From Candidatus Bathyarchaeota archaeon (GTDB lineage: Archaea > Thermoproteota > Bathyarchaeia > TCS64), in contig JAFGTA010000176.1 in the NCBI GenBank assembly GCA_016934355.1, forward strand, positions 1 to 5,172: a stretch of DNA of 5,172 nt, read 5' to 3'. The notes under the pieces are model-generated. The model was not told the DNA's origin. It saw only the letters and a program-made list of their open reading frames with translations, and searched no databases. Below are positions 1-4,346 of the stretch, piece after piece. Both the position numbers and the translations under genes were made by a program. Each line of letters starts with the position of its first letter. Position 1 is the stretch's first letter.

Positions 1-287
1 ATCACCACCGTCTTCAGGTCCGGCCGGGAGACGCTAATCCCCGTCGCGAAGGGCAGCGCCCTGCCGTGGGTCGTGTGGAAGGCGTCAGTGTTGACGTACC
101 CGGATGCCCTGCCCGCGCAGCCGATGCCGGAGACCGTGACGATCTTGTCGAGGTCCATGTTCAGGTCCTGGATGGCCTCGACGTAGCTGTGAAGTATGAT
201 GCCGAGGCCGCACCCCGGGCACCAGATGTGGGGCAGCCTGTCCATCCTGAGGTAGCCCTCTAGGGCGTGGTCCATGTGCTCAGTCAC
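1..287 (-). CDS. korB: 2-oxoglutarate:ferredoxin oxidoreductase, beta subunit (partial, N-terminal 95 residues)
   Basis: Beta subunit of a KOR-type OFOR. It binds thiamine diphosphate and an iron-sulfur cluster, and oxidises a 2-oxoacid with CoA to acyl-CoA, CO2 and reduced ferredoxin in the cytoplasm. I translated it from the reverse strand: it has WCPGCG at residues 22-27, SGIGCAGR at 53-60 and HTTHGRALPFATG at 71-83, which are hallmarks of the KorB/PorB thiamine-diphosphate fold. Cys23, Cys26 and Cys57 match three of the four cluster ligands known in the family; the fourth would lie beyond the window. The GTG start overlaps the korA stop as GTGA (4 nt), which suggests translational coupling, and a G-rich AGGGGGG lies 8-14 nt upstream. 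An ATG four codons downstream is a weaker alternative. The gene runs off the left edge; family members are about 270-300 residues, so roughly one third is present. Confidence 0.93.
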   Translation of the reverse strand, partial: MTEHMDHALEGYLRMDRLPHIWCPGCGLGIILHSYVEAIQDLNMDLDKIVTVSGIGCAGRASGYVNTDAFHTTHGRALPFATGISVSRPDLKTVV

Positions 288-1429
288 ATCGCAGCCCCCC
301 TGATCGCCTCGAGTATCTCCTGGGGCGTGTGCGGGTTCTCACCGAGCTTCGGCAGGAAGCACACGGGCTTGGGCTTGACCGCCCTCTCGACCTCCCGCAC
401 CAGCTGCCCGTAGTTCATCTCGGCCACGACGACGGCCTTCGCGTCCTCTGCGGCTTCCTCTATGACCTTGTCTGGAAACGGCCAGAGGCTTATGAGCCTC
501 AGCAGCCCAGCCTCCACGCCTTTCTCCCTGGCCTGCTTCACGGCTGTCGCCGCGGAGCGGGCGGTTATTCCGTAGGCGACGACGAGCACGTCGCAGTCGT
601 CCACCATCAGCCGCTCGATCTTGGTGATCCTGTCGGTGTTTCTTCTGATCTTGTCGCTGAGCCGCCTGACCAGCTTGTCCTGAGCCTGTACGGACATATC
701 CGGGTAGCCTTTCTCGTCGTGGGTGAGCCCCGTCGAGTAGAACCTGTAGCCGTCTCCGAAGCTCGCCATGGGCGGCACGAGGGACTCGTCCGCCTTGTAT
801 GGGAGGTATTCGGAGGGCGGCACCGTCGGCTTCTTCCTGTCGATGATGGGCAGTCTGTCCTCCTCGGGTATCACCAGCTTCTCGTAGAGGTGGCCTATGT
901 TGGCGTCGCTGAGCAGGAAGACGGGTGTCCGGTACGCCTCGGAGAGGTTGAAAGCCTCCACCGTCAGGTCGTACATCTCCTGCACAGACTGCGGCACCAA
1001 CGCTATTATCTCGACGTCGCCGTGCATCCCCCAGCGGCACTGCATCACGTCTCCCTGAGACCCCACCGTAGGCTGCCCCGTGCTGGGGCCTCCCCTCATG
1101 ACGTTGACCACGACGCACGGCGCCTCGGTCATCACAGCCAAGCCGAGGTTCTCAAGCATGAGGCTTATCCCGGGGCCGCTGGTGGCGGTCATCGCCTTCA
1201 GGCCGCTGAACGAGGCTCCTAAGACGGAGGCGATGGCGCCTATCTCGTCCTCGAACTGGATGAACTTGCCGCCCATGGTGGGGAACCTCTGTGCGATGCG
1301 TTCCGCGATCTCGGTGGCGGGTGTGATGGGGTAGGCGGCGTAGTACCCGCAGCCCGCCGAGATGGCGCCTTCGGCGCAGGCCCAGTCACCGTGTACGAAG
1401 TGGGTGCCGGTGAGCACCTTGTCACTCAT
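284..1429 (-). CDS. korA: 2-oxoglutarate:ferredoxin oxidoreductase, alpha subunit
   Basis: Complete 381-residue alpha subunit, the usual length for KorA. It pairs with KorB to form the catalytic core; its N-terminal pyrimidine-binding domain completes the thiamine diphosphate site. Visible landmarks are YPITPATEIAE at 33-43, FEDEIGAI at 59-66 with the conserved acidic residue, TSGPG at 83-87, RGGPSTGQPT at 112-121 and SQGD at 124-127. A second domain follows (VVAYGITARSA near 283-293, then LISLWPFP at 312-319), as expected for transketolase domain II. The RGGPSTGQPT loop and the GAISAGC/EDEIGA context fit KOR better than pyruvate or isovalerate enzymes; this is family knowledge from memory, so 2-oxoglutarate is likely but not proven. 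The ATG start has a strong AGGAGG six nt upstream and overlaps the end of korD by 8 nt. The stop overlaps korB. Confidence 0.95.
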   Translation of the reverse strand: MSDKVLTGTHFVHGDWACAEGAISAGCGYYAAYPITPATEIAERIAQRFPTMGGKFIQFEDEIGAIASVLGASFSGLKAMTATSGPGISLMLENLGLAVMTEAPCVVVNVMRGGPSTGQPTVGSQGDVMQCRWGMHGDVEIIALVPQSVQEMYDLTVEAFNLSEAYRTPVFLLSDANIGHLYEKLVIPEEDRLPIIDRKKPTVPPSEYLPYKADESLVPPMASFGDGYRFYSTGLTHDEKGYPDMSVQAQDKLVRRLSDKIRRNTDRITKIERLMVDDCDVLVVAYGITARSAATAVKQAREKGVEAGLLRLISLWPFPDKVIEEAAEDAKAVVVAEMNYGQLVREVERAVKPKPVCFLPKLGENPHTPQEILEAIRGAAM

Positions 1430-1643
1430 CGGATTCCTCCTCTATGGTTAAAGCGAAGTCCGGGCATAGCCTCGTGCACAGGCCGCAGAGGGTGCACTTG
1501 TCCGGGTGCTTGATCACCGGCGGCACGACGCCTTTCTCGTTGATCTCGTCCGACTTCTCGAAAACCTTGTTGGGGCAGAACTCTATGCAGTAGCCGCATC
1601 CCTTGCACAGCTGCTTGATGAGCTTGATACGTTGTTTCGACAA
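1422..1643 (-). CDS. korD: 2-oxoglutarate:ferredoxin oxidoreductase, delta (2x[4Fe-4S] ferredoxin-like) subunit
   Basis: 73-residue ferredoxin-like subunit that passes electrons from the KorAB active site to free ferredoxin. It has two classical CxxCxxCxxxC motifs, at Cys13/16/19/23 and Cys50/53/56/60, each followed by Pro (CPNKVF and CPDFAL), so it should hold two [4Fe-4S] clusters. The insertion between the motifs and the acidic C-terminal tail are typical of KorD. The only usable start is TTG at 1641-1643: the frame is closed upstream by TAA, no ATG or GTG lies between, and GAAGGT sits 9 nt ahead. It is the first gene of korDAB. A TATA-like box about 41 nt upstream of the start predicts a leader of about 17 nt. 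The last 8 nt overlap korA. It could be called a generic ferredoxin by sequence alone; the operon position supports KorD. Confidence 0.93.
   Translation of the reverse strand: MSKQRIKLIKQLCKGCGYCIEFCPNKVFEKSDEINEKGVVPPVIKHPDKCTLCGLCTRLCPDFALTIEEESDE
1436..1441 (-). promoter_or_regulatory. Shine-Dalgarno site of korA
   Basis: AGGAGG on the minus strand, six nt before the korA ATG and inside the last codons of korD. It fixes the korA start and supports the 8-nt overlap between the two genes. Confidence 0.8.
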
Positions 1644-1652
1644 GTCTACGCT

Positions 1653-1658
1653 ACCTTC
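1653..1658 (-). promoter_or_regulatory. Probable Shine-Dalgarno site of korD
   Basis: GAAGGT on the minus strand, 9 nt ahead of the TTG start. The match to GGAGGT is one base short, but it is the only candidate, and the start codon it serves is the only one in the open frame. Confidence 0.5.
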
Positions 1659-1683
1659 ACTAGTGTCTTAATCTTAACATGTT

Positions 1684-1700
1684 TTAATTAATCGTTTTCA
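1684..1700 (-). promoter_or_regulatory. Candidate korDAB promoter (BRE plus TATA-like box)
   Basis: On the minus strand, a purine-rich TGAAAACGA followed by TTAATTAA (1684-1691) resembles an archaeal BRE and TATA box. Counting about 26 nt from the centre of the box puts the start of transcription near 1661. That leaves a leader of about 17 nt that still contains the GAAGGT ribosome site. The geometry is good, but the box is not the canonical TTTATATA, so this is a prediction only. Confidence 0.5.
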
Positions 1701-1724
1701 TTTGCTCAAAAACAACATCCGCCG

Positions 1725-1795
1725 CGTTCACCTGCTATCGATATGCCGGTTTCTACACTGTTTTTTATTCATTTGATTAAAGGAACAGGTGAACG
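1725..1795. repeat. 10-bp perfect inverted repeat, arms 51 nt apart, upstream of korD
   Basis: CGTTCACCTG at 1725-1734 and its exact reverse complement CAGGTGAACG at 1786-1795. The centres are 61 bp apart, close to six helical turns. Both arms lie between the small winged-helix gene and the korDAB promoter, 34 bp or more upstream of the TATA-like box. An 8-bp palindrome TATCGATA (1736-1743) adjoins one arm. The arrangement suits a pair of operator half-sites bridged by a regulator better than an RNA hairpin, since the loop is long. Function is inferred. Confidence 0.55.
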
Positions 1796-1824
1796 TGCTC
1801 TGAACAGAGAATCCGTGTACGTGG

Positions 1825-2061
1825 CTACTCAGGCCAATCGTCTTCGACGAGCGCGCGGTAGCTCTCGTCTTCCAGTGTGACGTTGCCGTACACGACGCCG
1901 ATGATCCCCGAGTATAGGAGGCGCTTCTTCAGCTGCTTGAACTCGTCTACCAATACGCCCTGCTCTTCAAGCTTGCATCTTAGGGTGTCCTGGCTCACGT
2001 GTCCATGCCTGAAGGTGCATAGAGCCCTTAGAAACAGCGTCTCCCTTTCTGTGAGATTCAT
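1825..2061 (-). CDS. Small putative winged helix-turn-helix protein (hypothetical)
   Basis: I do not recognise a named family. From the ATG at 2059-2061 the protein has 78 residues. The predicted layout is helix 1 (LTERETLFLRALCTFR), a short turn, helix 2 (SQDTLRCKLEEQG), helix 3 rich in Lys/Arg (DEFKQLKKRLLYSGII), then a beta wing (GVVYGNVTLEDESY) and an acidic tail ending DDWPE. That order is what a bare winged-helix DNA-binding domain looks like, so a transcription regulator is a fair inference. A TTG at 2089-2091 would add ten residues, but that stretch contains a TATA-like TATACAA about 24 nt from the ATG, which favours a leaderless ATG start. It has no signal peptide, membrane segment or metal motif. 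It lies between korDAB and another small regulator, all on the same strand, with long non-coding gaps on both sides. Confidence 0.7.
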   Translation of the reverse strand: MNLTERETLFLRALCTFRHGHVSQDTLRCKLEEQGVLVDEFKQLKKRLLYSGIIGVVYGNVTLEDESYRALVEDDWPE

Positions 2062-2080
2062 GTTCCCTGCAGAACCCTTG

Positions 2081-2089
2081 TATACCGTC
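2081..2089 (-). promoter_or_regulatory. Candidate TATA box for the 78-residue winged-helix gene
   Basis: TATACAA within GGTATACAAG on the minus strand. Its centre is about 24 nt upstream of the ATG at 2061, the spacing expected for a leaderless archaeal transcript. The ATG has no convincing Shine-Dalgarno site (only GGGAAC next to it), which agrees with this reading. Confidence 0.35.
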
Positions 2090-2094
2090 AACGC

Positions 2095-2141
2095 CGCCGG
2101 TGATAAGACTTATTGTGCGGATGTGCCCGCCCCCACCGGCG
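2095..2141. repeat. 8-bp GC-rich inverted repeat upstream of the small winged-helix gene
   Basis: CGCCGGTG at 2095-2102 pairs perfectly with CACCGGCG at 2134-2141, with 31 nt between. Inside the interval lies a second small dyad, ATAAG-A-CTTAT (2103-2113), directly next to the first arm. The pair sits 34-80 bp upstream of the ATG at 2061, where a repressor or activator of that gene would bind. The rest of the gap (2142-2271) holds no reading frame I would defend. Confidence 0.45.
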
Positions 2142-2255
2142 TTTATTCTCCTGTTGGCTCTGCCGACCCCAGTCTATCCGTGGTGATTTGAAGGCTGAGG
2201 TGTTCGACTGCTTGAAGCCGTGTGAATGTGGTTTAATGTGTTCACGCTGTGATGG

Positions 2256-2262
2256 AATAAAA
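2256..2262 (-). terminator. Possible U-rich terminator after the winged-helix regulator
   Basis: TTTTATT on the minus strand, starting 9 nt past the TAA stop of the regulator gene. Archaeal termination often needs only a short U-tract. There is no stem in front of it, and the tract is short, so the call is weak. Confidence 0.3.
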
Positions 2263-2271
2263 TGGGCGGTG

Positions 2272-2547
2272 TTATGCCCTTACATCCAGGTTGACCAGCT
2301 CCTCCAGCCGGTCGTAGTACCTCAGCACGTTCTCTCCCGAGGATGTGATGAAGTACTGTTTTCCTCTTCCCTGTAGGTCTGAGGTCTCCTCCGTGTACCC
2401 CTTGTTGATGAGCAGGTCGATGGTGCTCTTCAGGGTGTTCCACGAAAGGTTGGAGGCGTACATTATCCTAGTCGGCCTTGACTCTCCCTGGTGTATGACT
2501 GAAAGTACGTCAACTGCTATCTGAAAGCTTGATCTTCGTGGACTCAA
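2272..2547 (-). CDS. Winged helix-turn-helix transcriptional regulator, ArnR1/HTH_45-like
   Basis: Small single-domain DNA-binding protein, 92 residues from the TTG start chosen here. The pattern is RRSSFQIAVDVLSVI (helix 1), a turn with TRIMYASNLSWNTLKSTIDLLINKGY (helices 2 and 3), a wing (TEETSDLQGRGKQYFITSSGENVL), and a C-terminal helix LRYYDRLEELVNL that may dimerise. The TRIMYxxNLSW stretch and the ending are typical of the HTH_45/ArnR1-like winged helices common in Thermoproteota; this is family knowledge. The TTG at 2545-2547 has GAGGTG 8 nt ahead. An in-frame ATG at 2581-2583 would add 12 poorly structured residues, has no ribosome site, and could only work as a leaderless start. It lies 53-89 nt behind the aminotransferase on the same strand, so it may be co-transcribed or use the TATA-like box at 2613-2618. 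It is less GC-rich than the metabolic genes. Confidence 0.85.
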   Translation of the reverse strand: MSPRRSSFQIAVDVLSVIHQGESRPTRIMYASNLSWNTLKSTIDLLINKGYTEETSDLQGRGKQYFITSSGENVLRYYDRLEELVNLDVRA

Positions 2548-2555
2548 GGCAGATG

Positions 2556-2561
2556 CACCTC
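2556..2561 (-). promoter_or_regulatory. Shine-Dalgarno site that favours the TTG start of the winged-helix regulator
   Basis: GAGGTG on the minus strand, 8 nt before the TTG at 2545-2547. It matches the archaeal anti-SD core exactly, while the upstream ATG at 2583 has no such site. It is the main reason for choosing the shorter protein. Confidence 0.55.
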
Positions 2562-2612
2562 TTCTGGGAACGATTATAAACATTATAGGCTTGAGAAAAA
2601 TAACATTGCTTC

Positions 2613-2618
2613 ATATAT
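2613..2618 (-). promoter_or_regulatory. Candidate TATA box for the winged-helix regulator
   Basis: ATATAT in the context TGATATATGA on the minus strand, 18 nt past the aminotransferase stop. Transcription would start near 2589. That gives either a leader of about 5 nt to the ATG at 2583 or a leader of about 40 nt to the TTG at 2547. A T-tract (2596-2600) just downstream could end readthrough from the aminotransferase gene. Confidence 0.35.
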
Positions 2619-2636
2619 CAGTTGAAGAAAATGGGT

Positions 2637-3851
2637 CTATATATTCTCCTTCAGCAGCTCCCCCAGTATCTGGATGCCCTCAGCTATGTCCGGGATGCTC
2701 GGGTGGCTGTAGTTGAGCCTGATGTAGTTGTGGGTGTCGGTGGTGAAGAAGTTGCTTCCCGGGATGTAGGCGACGCCCCTCTGGATGCCCTCCATCAGTA
2801 TCTCGGTGGCGTTGACGTGCTCCGGCAGCTTCACCCAGAGGAATAGGCCGCCCTTTGGCGTGTTCCACTTCGCCTCCTTGGGGAAGCTGGCGTCCATGGA
2901 CTCCAGCATCACGTCGCGTTTCTTCCTGTAGACCTTGATCATCTTCTCGATCTGCTTGTCCACCACGCCTTTCTCGAAGAGCTTGGCGGCCGCCCACTGG
3001 CTGGGGAGGGCGTTGCTTATGCTGATGTTGCTCTTGGCCTCCACCATCTTGGAGATGAACTCCCGGTGAGCCACAAGCCACCCTATCCTCATGCCCGGCG
3101 ACACGATCTTGCTGTAGGTGCTGGTATACATGACGCGCCCCGATTTGTCGAGCCCCCTAAGCGGCGTCGGCATCGGCTCCTCGAAGCTGATGTAGCCGTA
3201 GGGGTTATCCTCCAGTATGAGGAAGTCGTGCTTCTCCGCCAGCTCCAGTATCCGTTTACGGCGCTCCATGGTGAGCATGGTGCTCGTCGGGTTCTGGAAG
3301 CTGGGGATGATGTAGAGCAGCTTGAGCTTCTTACCCTCCGCCTTGACCTGCTTGATGACCCGCTCCAGGTCCTCGGGGACCATGCCGTCGTCGTCGAGCT
3401 TGGCCTGCCTGATGTCCGGGCTCACGGTCCTGAACGCGCCGAGGGCGGAGAGGTACGTGGGCGCGCCCACGATGACGACGTCGCCGGGGTCCAGGAAGAC
3501 CCGTGTCACGAGGTCGAGGGCCTCCTGGCTGCCCGTGGTGATCATGATCTCCCTGTAGGGGTCTGCCTCTATCTTGTGGCCTTTCATCCACTTGCACAGC
3601 TCCTCGCGGAGGGGCATGAGGCCCATGGTGCTGCCGTACTGGAGCATGACCCTCCAGTCGGCCTCGGTGGCCTCGGCGTAGATGTCCCTGACCTCCTTCC
3701 AGGGGAAGCTCGGCTCGTCGTACATGCCGCCTGTGAGGCCGATTATCTTCTTTCCCTGTCTTTTGAGTTCCTCGGCGGCGAGCACCACCGTGGTGAGGAC
3801 GCCTGGCTTGAAGGAGGCTCCCAGCTTCGAGTAGAACTTGTCGGGGTCCAT
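2637..3851 (-). CDS. PLP-dependent aminotransferase, fold type I, class I/II (2-aminoadipate/aromatic aminotransferase-like)
   Basis: Complete 404-residue cytoplasmic aminotransferase that moves an amino group from an amino acid to a 2-oxoacid, probably 2-oxoglutarate. Active-site residues are in order: QYGSTMG at 71-77, TTGSQEALD at 105-113 (phosphate cup), Asn187 in SFQNPTS, Asp215 and Tyr218 in LEDNPYG (pyridine nitrogen and O3'), the Schiff-base Lys248 in TYSKIVSPG, Arg255 in MRIGW, and the substrate-carboxylate Arg378 in NYIRLN. Length and motifs match the LysN/KAT II/MocR-type subgroup (known specificities: 2-aminoadipate, aromatic, branched-chain). Sequence alone does not fix the donor. 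The ATG start lacks a clear ribosome site, and a TATA-like element 27-41 nt upstream suggests a short or absent leader. The gene is divergent from the right-hand OFOR operon and is followed on its own strand by the winged-helix regulator. No lysine-pathway gene is visible here to support a LysN role. Confidence 0.93.
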   Translation of the reverse strand: MDPDKFYSKLGASFKPGVLTTVVLAAEELKRQGKKIIGLTGGMYDEPSFPWKEVRDIYAEATEADWRVMLQYGSTMGLMPLREELCKWMKGHKIEADPYREIMITTGSQEALDLVTRVFLDPGDVVIVGAPTYLSALGAFRTVSPDIRQAKLDDDGMVPEDLERVIKQVKAEGKKLKLLYIIPSFQNPTSTMLTMERRKRILELAEKHDFLILEDNPYGYISFEEPMPTPLRGLDKSGRVMYTSTYSKIVSPGMRIGWLVAHREFISKMVEAKSNISISNALPSQWAAAKLFEKGVVDKQIEKMIKVYRKKRDVMLESMDASFPKEAKWNTPKGGLFLWVKLPEHVNATEILMEGIQRGVAYIPGSNFFTTDTHNYIRLNYSHPSIPDIAEGIQILGELLKENI

Positions 3852-3877
3852 GTCGATCTGGAATGACTTGCAGGGTA

Positions 3878-3892
3878 AAAGTATTTCACTTT
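3878..3892. repeat. Operator-like dyad over the presumed aminotransferase TATA region
   Basis: AAAGT (3878-3882), five-nt spacer, ACTTT (3888-3892): a perfect 5-bp dyad of 15 nt in total. It lies 27-41 nt upstream of the aminotransferase ATG, so a bound protein would compete with TBP if the transcript is nearly leaderless. It is short enough to arise by chance in AT-rich DNA. Confidence 0.35.
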
Positions 3893-3922
3893 ATGGCTAA
3901 GCCAACTGTCCGCTTAACCTGA

Positions 3923-3939
3923 TATTTACAGTATTTACA
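3923..3939. repeat. Tandem 8-bp direct repeat TATTTACA
   Basis: Two copies of TATTTACA separated by one base, so a 9-bp period. They sit about 72 nt upstream of the aminotransferase start and about 126 nt upstream of the delta-subunit start. A short direct repeat in a divergent promoter region can be a regulator site; nothing else supports it. Confidence 0.35.
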
Positions 3940-4064
3940 TTGTGGAATAACGATCCGAATAGGTTATTACTGTAGGGTTTGAAGTCTCGTAGAGTTGAGA
4001 TGCGGTGGGCGCTGAAGGTTTCTGCGTGTGCCCGTCACTGTTTCAGCTCCGGTAATTTATTTGG

Positions 4065-4346
4065 GTGGACGAGTTGACGGAGGACCCGGACATTAAGGGC
4101 TTCGCCCTGAACGACTGCGGAGTCAAAGGTGGACAGTACGTGGCCAACTGGCGGGTCTTCAAGCCCGCGGTTGACCTAGAGAAATGTGTGGCTTGTGGGC
4201 TGTGCGTGGGGTTCTGCCCCGAGGCGGCTATAACGCGTGGGGCCGACCGTAAGCCTGTGATCGACTACCGCTTCTGTAAGGGTTGCGGCATCTGCGCCTA
4301 CGAGTGCCCCCAGAAGGCGATAACGATGGAGGAGGAGAAGCGTTGA
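4065..4346 (+). CDS. porD: 2-oxoacid (pyruvate-type):ferredoxin oxidoreductase, delta subunit, 2x[4Fe-4S]
   Basis: 93-residue ferredoxin-like delta subunit, the electron outlet of a POR/VOR-type OFOR. The N-terminal part has the PorD signature region (GGQYVANWRVFKP at 22-34). Two CxxCxxCxxxCP motifs follow, at Cys41/44/47/51 and Cys71/74/77/81, and a short charged tail (EEEKR). It is followed by the alpha-subunit gene with a TTGA overlap, so the two are surely co-translated. The start is uncertain: GTG at 4065 gives the longest frame (TAA closes it at 4053), while TTG at 4074 removes three residues and has GGTGG five nt upstream. The usual archaeal order is gamma-delta-alpha-beta, yet no gamma gene precedes it here. 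Pyruvate specificity is not shown; the symbol names the subunit family. Confidence 0.9.
   Translation: MDELTEDPDIKGFALNDCGVKGGQYVANWRVFKPAVDLEKCVACGLCVGFCPEAAITRGADRKPVIDYRFCKGCGICAYECPQKAITMEEEKR
4328..4337 (+). promoter_or_regulatory. Shine-Dalgarno site of the alpha-subunit gene
   Basis: GGAGGAGGAG inside the last codons of porD, with GGAGG at 4331-4335 ending seven nt before the TTG at 4343. It fixes TTG as the likely start and explains the run of glutamates at the porD C-terminus. Confidence 0.75.

Larger units (their letters stand above)
3852..4064. promoter_or_regulatory. Divergent intergenic promoter region between the aminotransferase and the right-hand OFOR operon
   Basis: About 213 nt, AT-rich in its left half. 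Near the aminotransferase it holds a 5+5 dyad AAAGT-atttc-ACTTT (3878-3892) placed where the TATA box should be. Farther out is a tandem pair TATTTACA (3923-3930 and 3932-3939). For the plus-strand operon the only weak TATA-like candidates are GTTATTAC near 3963-3970 and AATTTATTT at 4054-4062; the latter is too close to the start codon to serve it. A 25-codon reading frame from ATG 4000 also lies here. No RNA gene or larger structure is apparent. Confidence 0.5.

Noticed and set aside
339..1118. Minus-strand open frame of 259 codons overlapping korA in another frame
   Set aside because: Arg/Gly/Ala-rich product typical of an off-frame reading of GC-rich coding DNA; no motif.
329..1222. Long plus-strand open frame of 297 codons opposite korA
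   Set aside because: It is the antisense shadow of korA in GC-rich DNA. The product is rich in His, Arg, Leu and Val without a recognisable domain, while the opposite strand encodes a full, motif-perfect KorA.
1708..1712. T5 on the minus strand as a terminator for the 78-residue gene
   Set aside because: It lies more than 110 nt past the stop codon and has no stem; too weak to annotate.
1761..1766. Run of six T on the plus strand as a terminator
   Set aside because: No plus-strand gene ends nearby, so there is nothing for it to terminate; on the minus strand it is an A-run in the korD upstream region.
1877..2376. Two overlapping plus-strand frames across the small regulator and the gap at 2062-2271
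   Set aside because: They run antisense to the winged-helix genes and through the dyad-rich gap, have no ribosome site, and give Cys/Ser/Pro-rich products without protein-like patterns.
3066..3866. Long plus-strand open frame of 266 codons opposite the aminotransferase
   Set aside because: Shadow of the aminotransferase, whose catalytic residues are all intact on the other strand; the product has low-complexity, shadow-like composition.
4328..4337. GGA triplet run at the end of porD as a microsatellite-like repeat
   Set aside because: Only about three units; better explained as the Shine-Dalgarno site of the next gene and the acidic porD tail.
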